64,000 nt of DNA from the NCBI GenBank assembly GCA_040365065.1, contig BAABNI010000002.1:1-64000 (forward strand). The letters run 5' to 3'. The notes under the pieces are model-generated. The model ran no database searches and was not told the DNA's origin. It saw nothing but the letters and a program-made list of their open reading frames with translations. The position numbers were made by a program, and so were the translations under genes. Positions 35,585 through 43,615 of the stretch are shown here, one piece after another. The stretch is from Pelagadaptatus aseana (GTDB lineage: Bacteria > Pseudomonadota > Gammaproteobacteria > Pseudomonadales > Cellvibrionaceae). How positions within the stretch are numbered: position 1 is the first letter of the stretch; each line of letters begins with the position of its first letter.

Positions 35585-36586
35585 ATGAAACCCGAAGTCA
35601 GCGTTACCATCACTCAAACCCTGTTACGCGCCATGGAAGCCGCCAATATTGAAGGCATCGATTCACTGCTGAGCGAGTTTGACCTTACCCCGGAATTTCT
35701 CAGCAATCCGGAAAATCGCGTCAGCTTCGAAATACAGAGCGCCATCTGGCAGCATGCGTTCAGCCAACGAGGTCCTGAATTCGCCATCACCTTTGCCGAG
35801 ACCACCCAGATAGCCAGCTTTCACCTGATTGGCTACATCGCCATCAACAGTCAAACCATTGATGATGCACTGGCGGCCGCTGAGCAATTCCAGATGGCTG
35901 CAGGCCAAGGCGGCACATTGTCGCGAGAAAATCACAGCACAGGTATCGCCATCTGTTATCGACCCATAAACCCGGAACAGGTGACCACTGCCGAGCGCTG
36001 TCTGGCCATGCTGGCGGCCAATATACAACTCGGCCGCAGCCTGATTGGCGCCGATTATCGTCCCACGCGGGTTAACCTGACACTGGCAGAACCCGAGTCA
36101 GCGGACACCATCGAACGCTTCTTCCAATGTCCTGTGCATTACAGCCAACCTCAGGATCAAATGGTTCTGGACCAGAAGCTACTGCAACAACCCCTGCCCC
36201 ACGCCAGTGTCGAATTGCTGAATGTCATGAAACTCCGAGCCGAGAAGGTGCTGGCAGGATTGGACAGCGACAACACCATGGCGGGCCGGGTCGCACAATT
36301 AATCAGCGCTTCCCTGCTTGGTCAGGAGCCGGACAAGAACACCATTGCCGGGCAGTTGCATATCAGCCCGCGCACTCTGCAGCGCAAACTGGCCAACGAA
36401 CAAACCACCTATCAGCAGGTGCTGGATAACACCCGACACCAGCTGGCGTTGGATTATTTGAGTCAGCCTGAATTGAATATTACCGATATCGCCTATTTGC
36501 TCGGCTTTACCGAACCCAGCGCCTTTTATCGCGCGTTTAAAAAGTGGCAGGGGGTAACCCCGGGCAATTACCGGGATCAGCTTTAA
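35585..36586 (+). CDS. AraC-family transcriptional regulator
   Basis: The product has 333 residues. An N-terminal ligand-sensing domain of the OruR/arabinose-binding type precedes a C-terminal AraC DNA-binding domain with two helix-turn-helix motifs (IAGQLHISPRTLQRKL and ITDIAYLLGFTEPSAFYRAF). The GVTPGNYR signature ends it. It lies 24 bp after the broken transglycosylase and just before the thiamin riboswitch. Nothing links it to thiamin control, which is explained by the riboswitch. Confidence 0.9.
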   Translation: MKPEVSVTITQTLLRAMEAANIEGIDSLLSEFDLTPEFLSNPENRVSFEIQSAIWQHAFSQRGPEFAITFAETTQIASFHLIGYIAINSQTIDDALAAAEQFQMAAGQGGTLSRENHSTGIAICYRPINPEQVTTAERCLAMLAANIQLGRSLIGADYRPTRVNLTLAEPESADTIERFFQCPVHYSQPQDQMVLDQKLLQQPLPHASVELLNVMKLRAEKVLAGLDSDNTMAGRVAQLISASLLGQEPDKNTIAGQLHISPRTLQRKLANEQTTYQQVLDNTRHQLALDYLSQPELNITDIAYLLGFTEPSAFYRAFKKWQGVTPGNYRDQL

Positions 36587-36616
36587 ATAAAAACCATTAA
36601 TTGCGGTCAACAAAGC

Positions 36617-36648
36617 CGAAACCTGTTGAGTTGCCCCAGCAGGTTTCG
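36617..36648. other. inverted repeat upstream of the TPP riboswitch
   Basis: CGAAACCTG and CAGGTTTCG form a perfect 9-bp stem with a 14-base loop, 30 bp after the AraC-type gene. There is no T-run, so it is not a clear intrinsic terminator. Confidence 0.4.
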
Positions 36649-36673
36649 TAGACTGCCAATCAGTTTATCGCGT

Positions 36674-36777
36674 CTTGTCGGGGTGCTCTGATATTCACTA
36701 CCAGAGCTGAGATGGGCAATCTGGAAAAGCCCAAACCCGTAGTACCTGAACAGGTTAATACCTGCGTAGGAAACAAG
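36674..36777 (+). promoter_or_regulatory. TPP riboswitch (THI element)
   Basis: All conserved parts are present in order: P1 closing strands CTTGT and ACAAG, the GGGGTGCTC segment, the AGAGCTGAGATGGG core, CCCGTAGTACCTGAACAGG, and TAATACCTGCGTAGGAA. It senses thiamin pyrophosphate and lies 141 bp before thiC. The 36587-36918 gap otherwise holds an upstream inverted repeat and the expression platform. The platform contains a CCGG-based hairpin near 36830 and a CCGGAG ribosome site. No U-run terminator is visible, so control may be at translation initiation. Confidence 0.95.
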
Positions 36778-36918
36778 CAGTTCTCACACTCGGACTCTGG
36801 CCCTTGTAACTAGCTACTTTTAATCCGGTAAAACCCGGTAAAAGTCACTAACTATAAACACCAGAAATCCGATTCTCGTCAGGGCGCATGTTATTCACTT
36901 TCTCCGGAGTGTAACCAC

Positions 36919-38814
36919 ATGCCCAAGTCCGACGCCCTCAAGCACCTCAGCAGCACCGCCAGTGTAGACGAACTGTCCACTCAGCCGCTGCCAAATTCCA
37001 AAAAATTCTACGTTGAAGGCAGCCGCCCGGATATCCGCGTGGCCATGCGCGAGGTGACTCAATCGCCCACGCATTTGCAAGACGGCTCTCTGGAAGAAAA
37101 CCCGCCGGTTCGCATCTATGACACCTCCGGCCCCTACACCGATCCAGCCATTGCCATCGATGTGCGCAAAGGTTTGGCGCCCATGCGCGCCGACTGGATT
37201 TCCGAACGCGAGGACACGGTAGAGCTGGATCGCTTCACCTCTGAATATACCCGTCTGCGTGACCAGAACATCACACTGGACAATCTGCGCTTCAACCACA
37301 TTCGTAAACCCCGTCGCGCCCTGCCCGGTCAAAATGTCACCCAGCTGCACTATGCACGCCAAGGCATCATTACCCCGGAGATGGAGTACATCGCCATCCG
37401 CGAAAATCTGGCGCTGGAAGAAAAGGCAATGGAAGAAGCCGCCAAGCAGCAGCATCCGGGCCAGAACTTCGGTGCCAATACCCCGAAATTCATTACCCCG
37501 GAATTTGTTCGCAGTGAAGTGGCCGCCGGTCGCGCGGTAATCCCGGCCAACATCAATCACCCGGAATCCGAGCCCATGATCATTGGCCGCAACTTTCTGG
37601 TGAAGATCAACGCCAATATCGGCAACAGCGCCGTGACCTCCTCCATCGAAGAAGAAGTAGAGAAAATGGTCTGGTCGACCCGCTGGGGTGGCGATACCGT
37701 GATGGACCTGTCCACCGGTGACAACATCCACGAAACCCGTGAGTGGATCGTTCGCAATTCCCCGGTACCCATTGGCACGGTGCCCATTTATCAGGCGCTG
37801 GAAAAGGTCAATGGTGTGGCCGAAGATCTGACCTGGGAGATCTTCCGCGACACATTGATTGAACAGTGTGAACAGGGCGTTGACTACTTCACCATTCACG
37901 CTGGCGTATTGCTGCGTTACGTGCCCATGACCGCCAAGCGCATTACCGGCATCGTTTCTCGTGGTGGCTCAATCATGGCCAAGTGGTGCCTGGCACACCA
38001 CAAGGAAAATTTCCTCTACACCCACTTTGAAGACATCTGTGAAATTCTCAAAGCCTATGACGTCACCTTTTCTCTGGGCGACGGCCTGCGTCCCGGCTGT
38101 GTCGCTGACGCCAACGATGAAGCTCAGTTTGCCGAACTGCGCACCCTGGGTGAACTGACCAAGATTGCCTGGAAACACGACGTGCAGGTGTTTATTGAAG
38201 GCCCGGGTCACGTCCCCATGCACATGGTCAAAGAGAATATGGACGAGCAGCTCAAGCACTGTCACGAAGCGCCTTTCTACACCTTGGGGCCACTGGTGAC
38301 CGACATTTCCCCCGGCTACGACCACTTTGCTTCGGGTATCGGTGCGGCGATGATCGGCTGGTACGGTTGCGCCATGCTCTGCTATGTGACCCCCAAAGAA
38401 CATCTGGGTCTGCCCAACCGCGATGACGTAAAAGAAGGCATTATCACCTACAAGATCGCTGCCCACGCCGCGGATCTGGCCAAGGGTCACCCGGCCTCAC
38501 AAATCCGCGATAACGCCCTGTCCAAGGCGCGGTTTGAATTCCGCTGGGAAGACCAGTTCAACCTGAGCCTCGACCCGGACCGCGCCCGTGAATTCCACGA
38601 TGAAACCCTGCCCAAGGATGCCGCCAAGGTGGCTCACTTCTGCTCCATGTGCGGTCCCAAGTTCTGCTCCATGAAGATCACCCAGGAAGTGCGCGACTAT
38701 GCTGCGGCCAACCCCGAATCGGTCAGTCCGGAAGTCATCGATGCGGCCGAAGGCATGGCCGAGATGTCGGAAAAATTCAAAGCCGAGGGCAGTGAAATTT
38801 ATAAAGAAGTCTGA
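36919..38814 (+). CDS. thiC: phosphomethylpyrimidine synthase ThiC
   Basis: The product is a 631-residue radical-SAM enzyme that converts aminoimidazole ribotide to HMP phosphate, the thiamin pyrimidine. The unusual C-terminal cluster motif CSMCGPKFC is at residues 575-583, and the core contains STGDNIHETREWI and SRGGSIMAKWCL. E. coli ThiC is also 631 residues. A CCGGAG ribosome site precedes the ATG. It is the first gene under the TPP riboswitch. Confidence 0.98.
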   Translation: MPKSDALKHLSSTASVDELSTQPLPNSKKFYVEGSRPDIRVAMREVTQSPTHLQDGSLEENPPVRIYDTSGPYTDPAIAIDVRKGLAPMRADWISEREDTVELDRFTSEYTRLRDQNITLDNLRFNHIRKPRRALPGQNVTQLHYARQGIITPEMEYIAIRENLALEEKAMEEAAKQQHPGQNFGANTPKFITPEFVRSEVAAGRAVIPANINHPESEPMIIGRNFLVKINANIGNSAVTSSIEEEVEKMVWSTRWGGDTVMDLSTGDNIHETREWIVRNSPVPIGTVPIYQALEKVNGVAEDLTWEIFRDTLIEQCEQGVDYFTIHAGVLLRYVPMTAKRITGIVSRGGSIMAKWCLAHHKENFLYTHFEDICEILKAYDVTFSLGDGLRPGCVADANDEAQFAELRTLGELTKIAWKHDVQVFIEGPGHVPMHMVKENMDEQLKHCHEAPFYTLGPLVTDISPGYDHFASGIGAAMIGWYGCAMLCYVTPKEHLGLPNRDDVKEGIITYKIAAHAADLAKGHPASQIRDNALSKARFEFRWEDQFNLSLDPDRAREFHDETLPKDAAKVAHFCSMCGPKFCSMKITQEVRDYAAANPESVSPEVIDAAEGMAEMSEKFKAEGSEIYKEV

Positions 38815-38819
38815 ATGAC

Positions 38820-39947
38820 ATGAGTTCCACAGCATCAACCCCGGATCGTCCCATTGAGTCCATCGATCATGCCTCAATGAATATTGGCATTGTCGGTGCC
38901 GGCATTATGGGGCGCCTACTTGGGTGGCAGCTGCAAACCAGCGGCTATCAGGTCACCCTGTTTGATAAGGACCCGATCGATTGCGGTACCGCGGCGGCCT
39001 ACACCGCCGCCGGCATGCTCGCCCCCTACAGCGAGCTCGAAAGCGCCGAAGATGTGGTCTATCAACTGGGGCAACGCAGTCTGGTATTGTGGCCACAATG
39101 GATCGAGCAACTTGAGGCGCAACACTATTTTCATCAGGCTGGCAGCCTGGTAGTTGCCCACCCTCAGGACACCGCCGACCTCGAGCACTTCAACCAGACA
39201 CTGAAACACAAGCTGCCGGATCATCAAGACATTGCCTATCTGAACCAGCAACAGCTGCGTGAACTGGAGCCCGAGCTGGCCAGCCATTTCCAATCAGCGA
39301 CCTCGTTGCAGGGCGAATCCTGGGTGTACACCAAAGAAATCATGGCCACCCTGGCCCACCGGCTCATGTCCGCCGGTGCCAACTGGTATGCAGAAACAAC
39401 CGTGAGCCATGTAGAACCCGGCAGCATTACCACCGATTGCGGTTCATACCAGTTTGACTGCGTCATCGATTGTCGCGGCCTCGGCGCCAAACCCGATATT
39501 GCCAAATTGCGTGGCGTGCGCGGTGAAGTCATTCACGTGCAGGCGCCCGAGGTTAATCTCAAACGCATGGTGCGATTGATGCATCCACGCTATCGGCTGT
39601 ATCTGGTTCCCCGGGACAACCACCACTACATTCTTGGCGCCACCCAGATTGAGAGCGAAGACACCAGCGGCATCAGTGTCCGCTCAGCTCTGGAATTGCT
39701 ATCGGCCCTTTACGCCATCCACCCGGGGTTTGCCGAAGCCCGGGTGGTAGAAACTCTAACCAACTGTCGTCCGGCGCTGCTTGATAACCTGCCCGCCATC
39801 CACAAGCAGGATGGCCTGATTCAGGTTAATGGCCTCTATCGGCACGGCTATTTGTTGGCCCCGGCTCTGGCAGAGCAGGTTGTGGCCACTCTTGAAGGCA
39901 GCGGAAAAACGGCTCCGGATTTTTCCGAGATTTTTCACACGCTGTAA
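38820..39947 (+). CDS. thiO: glycine oxidase ThiO
   Basis: The product is a FAD-dependent oxidase of up to 375 residues that makes dehydroglycine for thiazole synthesis in aerobes, replacing ThiH. The dinucleotide fold NIGIVGAGIMGRLLGWQL lies near residues 21-38, and the C-terminal segment has NGLYRHGYLLAPALAE. The start 6 bp after thiC adds 19 residues before the fold. ATG 38877 would begin directly at MNIGIVGAG and may be the true start. Neither site has a strong ribosome-binding sequence. Confidence 0.93.
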   Translation: MSSTASTPDRPIESIDHASMNIGIVGAGIMGRLLGWQLQTSGYQVTLFDKDPIDCGTAAAYTAAGMLAPYSELESAEDVVYQLGQRSLVLWPQWIEQLEAQHYFHQAGSLVVAHPQDTADLEHFNQTLKHKLPDHQDIAYLNQQQLRELEPELASHFQSATSLQGESWVYTKEIMATLAHRLMSAGANWYAETTVSHVEPGSITTDCGSYQFDCVIDCRGLGAKPDIAKLRGVRGEVIHVQAPEVNLKRMVRLMHPRYRLYLVPRDNHHYILGATQIESEDTSGISVRSALELLSALYAIHPGFAEARVVETLTNCRPALLDNLPAIHKQDGLIQVNGLYRHGYLLAPALAEQVVATLEGSGKTAPDFSEIFHTL

Positions 39948-39969
39948 CCGAACATCAGGAAATGCATTT

Positions 39970-40173
39970 GTGATTACGATACAACTCAACGGCGAAGCCA
40001 AACAAATTTCCGAGGCACAACCTCTGGATCAGGTGCTGAACGAACTGACCGGTTTGCCAGAGAATTTTGCCATCGCCGTTAACGAAGATTTTGTACCCCG
40101 CAGTCAATATCAGGCCATCGAGATAACAGAAGGCGACCACATTGAACTGCTTGTTCCCATGCAAGGAGGTTAG
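39970..40173 (+). CDS. thiS: sulfur carrier protein ThiS
   Basis: The product is a 67-residue ubiquitin-fold protein starting at GTG 39970, with an AGGA site upstream. It ends in the Gly-Gly that is thiocarboxylated by ThiF. Core segments ITIQLNGEAKQI and IAVNEDFVPRSQY match the family. A longer open frame to 39829 overlaps thiO and is not needed. It provides sulfur to ThiG. Confidence 0.95.
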   Translation: MITIQLNGEAKQISEAQPLDQVLNELTGLPENFAIAVNEDFVPRSQYQAIEITEGDHIELLVPMQGG

Positions 40174-40176
40174 CCC

Positions 40177-40959
40177 GTGTGGAACCTTGCCGACAAAGAG
40201 ATTGAGAGCCGCTTATTTATCGGCTCGGCGCTCTACCCTTCTCCCCAGATTATGACCGATGCCATCAAGGCCTCCGGTTCCGATGTGGTTACGGTGTCTC
40301 TGAGACGCCAGTCTCAGGACAGCGGTAACCAGAATATCTTCTGGGATTGCATAAAAGAACTGGATATCAATATCCTGCCCAATACCGCCGGCTGCCACTC
40401 CGTCAAAGAAGCCGTCACTACCGCCCAAATGGCCCGAGAACTGTTTGGCACCCACTGGATCAAGCTGGAAGTGATTGGCGATGAATACAGCCTGCAACCG
40501 GATCCCTTTGCCCTGCTGGAGGCAACCCGGGAATTAATCAGTCAGGGATTTGAAGTCTTCCCCTATTGCACCGACGATCTGGTGCTGTGTGAAAAGCTGG
40601 CAGAAGCCGGATGCCGCATCCTGATGCCCTGGGGCGCTCCCATTGGCACCGGCAAGGGACTGATCAATCCCTACGCCCTGAAAACCCTGCGCCAACGCAT
40701 GCCTGACCTGACCCTGGTGGTCGATGCCGGTATCGGCGCCCCCTCCCACGCCGCTCTGGCACTGGAAATGGGCTACGATGCCGTATTGTTGAACACCGCC
40801 GTTGCCCAATCGCCGGACCCGGTTACCATGGCCCGTGGCTTCAAAGCCGCCGTGGCAGCTGGTCGCTACGCCTACGAAGCCGGCATCATGCCGGAAAAAG
40901 ATCTGGCGCAACCCAGTACCCCAACCCTTGGTACCCCTTTCTGGCACCAGCACTCATAG
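40177..40959 (+). CDS. thiG: thiazole synthase ThiG
   Basis: The product is a 260-residue TIM-barrel enzyme that joins DXP, dehydroglycine and ThiS-thiocarboxylate into the thiazole. It starts at a GTG with an AGGAGG ribosome site inside the end of thiS. Key segments include HWIKLEVIGD with the Schiff-base lysine, LMPWGAPIGTGKGL and VVDAGIGAPSHAALALEMG. The SRLFIGSALYPSP opening is canonical. Confidence 0.97.
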   Translation: MWNLADKEIESRLFIGSALYPSPQIMTDAIKASGSDVVTVSLRRQSQDSGNQNIFWDCIKELDINILPNTAGCHSVKEAVTTAQMARELFGTHWIKLEVIGDEYSLQPDPFALLEATRELISQGFEVFPYCTDDLVLCEKLAEAGCRILMPWGAPIGTGKGLINPYALKTLRQRMPDLTLVVDAGIGAPSHAALALEMGYDAVLLNTAVAQSPDPVTMARGFKAAVAAGRYAYEAGIMPEKDLAQPSTPTLGTPFWHQHS

Positions 40960-40969
40960 ATCACAGGCC

Positions 40970-42487
40970 ATGACCACCTACAAGCCCGATGCCCGCTACC
41001 CGATTCAGACCCACTCGTTTGTTTCGAGAAAGACCAAACCCGTGGTACTGGCCATTGGCGGCAGTGACAGTGCCGGACTCGCCGGCATCCAGATGGACAG
41101 CCGCAGCTGTCACGCCATGGGCGTTCACTGCGCCACCGCCATTACCGCCGTGACGGCACAGAACAATCAATCCCTGATTGCCATCAACCCGGTAGACTCG
41201 GACATATTGGAACAGCAAATCGACGCTGCTCTGGCGCTCAAGCCCCAGGCCATAAAAATCGGTTTGCTGGCCAGCGTCAGCCAGGTGCAGATGCTGATTC
41301 GAAAACTGCCGCTGTTATCACTGCCGGTGGTATTTGATCCCGTGATCAAGACCAGCAGTGACGCGGAATTATTGAATGGCGAACTGATCGCATTCATCAA
41401 ATCCCAGCTGATCCCCCTGTGTACCGTGGTGACACCGAACCTGCCGGAAGCCGAGCAACTGCTGGATCACCCCCCAAGTGCCCAAGCACTAAAATCCCTC
41501 GGGAGTCAGTGGGCCATAATCACCGGTGGCCACAGTCAGGATCAACAGGCGACTGAAGAGTGTTGTGGCCCCAATCATCAGTTTTGTTTGAGCCATTCGA
41601 AACTAGACAGTCGTCACCTGCGTGGCAGTGGTTGCGCCTTCGCCGCAACCCTGGCAGCCACACTTGCTCTGGGGTATGAAGTTCGCGACGGTCTGGTTAT
41701 TACCAAAATGGCCCTGCAGCAAGGCATAGAACAGGCCAGCGGTGTCAACGACCAGAAAGGTTGCGTGGATGTGTCACAATTTCCCCACAGCCACTGGCCA
41801 GTCTTCAGTGACCAAGCCGCTTTAACCAACGCCAACGCCAGCGCACTCCAATTTCCTCCCTGCACAGGTAACGGCGAGCCGGACACGCTCGGACTCTACC
41901 CCATCGTCGACAGCGCCGACTGGCTGGCACGACTGCTGCCTCAGGGTATCACTACCGCACAACTTCGGGTTAAACACCTTGAAGGACAAGCTCTGGCCGA
42001 CGAGATCGAACGGGCCGTGGCCATCGGCAAGCAATACAACTGCCGCCTGTTTATCAATGACTACTGGCAGCTGGCCATCGAAAAAGGCGCCTATGGCGTG
42101 CATCTGGGACAGGAAGATCTGGAGGTCGCCGACCTTGCAGCGATACATCAGGCAGGTCTGCGTCTGGGCCTGAGCAATCACTGCCACTTTGAAGTGGTGC
42201 GGGCACTGGCCGTCAAACCCTCCTATATCGCCTGCGGCCCCACCTTCGCCACCACCACCAAAGATATGCCCTGGGTCCCACACGGGCTTGAAGGTCTGCG
42301 GTATTGGGTTAACGCTTTGCCGGACTATCCATTGGTATCCATTGCCGGCATCAACGATCACAACATCCAAGATATTGCCGCCACCGGCGTTTCCGGTATT
42401 GCCATGATTACCGCCATCACTCTGGATGACAATCCCGAACAAAAAACTTCCGAGTTGATGGCGTTGATTAACGAGGCTCGCCTATGA
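40970..42487 (+). CDS. thiDE: fused HMP(-P) kinase ThiD and thiamin-phosphate synthase ThiE
   Basis: The product is a 505-residue fusion starting at ATG 40970. A longer frame to 40802 overlaps thiG and is rejected. Residues about 23-265 are a ThiD-like ribokinase-fold domain with LAIGGSDSAGLAGIQ, TPNLPEAEQLL and the anion-hole region RGSGCAFAATL. Residues about 300-505 are ThiE with GLYPIVD, ITTAQLRVKH, LFINDYWQLAIEKGAYGVHL and CGPTFATTTK. It therefore catalyses pyrimidine phosphorylation and coupling to thiazole phosphate. The ThiD domain is divergent: IQAD is IQMD, the KGGH lysine is Thr in ITGGH, and GTGC is GSGC. The end overlaps thiF by 4 bp. Confidence 0.94.
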   Translation: MTTYKPDARYPIQTHSFVSRKTKPVVLAIGGSDSAGLAGIQMDSRSCHAMGVHCATAITAVTAQNNQSLIAINPVDSDILEQQIDAALALKPQAIKIGLLASVSQVQMLIRKLPLLSLPVVFDPVIKTSSDAELLNGELIAFIKSQLIPLCTVVTPNLPEAEQLLDHPPSAQALKSLGSQWAIITGGHSQDQQATEECCGPNHQFCLSHSKLDSRHLRGSGCAFAATLAATLALGYEVRDGLVITKMALQQGIEQASGVNDQKGCVDVSQFPHSHWPVFSDQAALTNANASALQFPPCTGNGEPDTLGLYPIVDSADWLARLLPQGITTAQLRVKHLEGQALADEIERAVAIGKQYNCRLFINDYWQLAIEKGAYGVHLGQEDLEVADLAAIHQAGLRLGLSNHCHFEVVRALAVKPSYIACGPTFATTTKDMPWVPHGLEGLRYWVNALPDYPLVSIAGINDHNIQDIAATGVSGIAMITAITLDDNPEQKTSELMALINEARL

Positions 42488-43569
42488 CTGATTTGAGCGA
42501 GCGGCAACAGCTGCGCTATCAGCGCCACTGCCAGTTACCGGGTTTTGGTGAAGCCGGCCAGCAGCGATTGCAACAATCCCATATCCTGATTATCGGCATG
42601 GGTGGACTGGGTTGCCCGGCCGCTTTGTATCTGGCGGCTGCCGGTGTCGGCAAACTGACTCTGGTGGATGGCGATCAGGTCAGTCTCTCCAACCTGCAGC
42701 GACAGGTTCTGTTTACCGAAGCAGACATCGGCCGCAGCAAAGTCGTTGCCGCCGCAGAGCGGCTGTCGGCGTTAAATTCCGACATCACCATTGAAGTCGT
42801 TGCATCCCACCTGACTCTGGACAACGCCCCGGCCCTGATCGAAGACTGTGATCTGGTGCTCGATTGCACCGACAATTTTCACAGCCGCTACCTGATCAAC
42901 GACCTTTGTCACTTCTTTCAAACCCCTTGGCTTTACAGCAGTGTGCTGGGGTTCAATGGCCAACTGGCACTGTTTGATCCGGCTCATTCCTGTTTCCGCT
43001 GCCTGTTCCCCGAATTAAGCGAAGTGCCAGATTGCAATCAGGCCGGAGTACTGGGTGTCGTCCCGGGCACTCTGGGTAGCTTTCAAGCCTCTGAGGCCAT
43101 TAACTATCTGGCGAATCTTAAGCCATACGACACCAATCGCCTGCAACAATATTCGGCTCTGGAAAACACTCTGCGCAGCATCAAACTGCACCAGTCCGAC
43201 GAATGCCCCCTGTGCAGCCAGCAACAAACCTATAAAGATCTGATTGATGACTATCAACCGAGCTGCCAGTTGGTACCAGACGACCAGCTGATCTCCCCAC
43301 AGCAACTCACACAATTTATCGCAACCCACCAGCCGCAACTGATTGATGTGCGATCCCCGGATGAACATCATCGGCACAATATTGGCGGTCGTAATATCCC
43401 CTTACCCCTTATGGATAAGACGGATGACCTGAATCCAGATACATGGTACCTTCTCTATTGTCAGAGCGGCGTACGCAGTCAAAAAGCCTTGCAGATATTG
43501 CTGGAGAAAGGTTATTCCCAGCTTCGATCCCTGCAAGGGGGTTTAGATGCCCTCCAAAAAGAACAATAA
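42484..43569 (+). CDS. thiF: ThiF/MoeB adenylyltransferase with C-terminal rhodanese domain
   Basis: The product has 361 residues. The E1-like adenylation domain has GMGGLGCPAALYLAAAG near residues 38-54, VDGDQVSLSNLQRQ, the zinc cysteines CFRC and CPLC, and AGVLGVVPGTLGS. The last about 100 residues are a rhodanese with the persulfide Cys326 in LLYCQSGVRSQKAL. It activates ThiS and could itself deliver sulfur. Its ATG overlaps the thiDE stop (ATGA). It could also serve MoaD in molybdopterin synthesis, but its place at the end of the thi operon favours thiamin. Confidence 0.93.
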   Translation: MTDLSERQQLRYQRHCQLPGFGEAGQQRLQQSHILIIGMGGLGCPAALYLAAAGVGKLTLVDGDQVSLSNLQRQVLFTEADIGRSKVVAAAERLSALNSDITIEVVASHLTLDNAPALIEDCDLVLDCTDNFHSRYLINDLCHFFQTPWLYSSVLGFNGQLALFDPAHSCFRCLFPELSEVPDCNQAGVLGVVPGTLGSFQASEAINYLANLKPYDTNRLQQYSALENTLRSIKLHQSDECPLCSQQQTYKDLIDDYQPSCQLVPDDQLISPQQLTQFIATHQPQLIDVRSPDEHHRHNIGGRNIPLPLMDKTDDLNPDTWYLLYCQSGVRSQKALQILLEKGYSQLRSLQGGLDALQKEQ

Positions 43570-43615
43570 AAATAGATAGAGGGTTGGGTGAGGCGTCTCA
43601 CTCAATTGGGATGCT

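Noticed and set aside
36895..37899. 334-residue minus-strand open frame
   Set aside because: It is antisense to thiC and arises from that gene's codon bias; the sequence is low in complexity and unlike any protein family.
40802..40969. Upstream extension of the ThiD-ThiE frame
   Set aside because: It overlaps thiG, has no ribosome site of its own, and the ThiD homology begins after ATG 40970.
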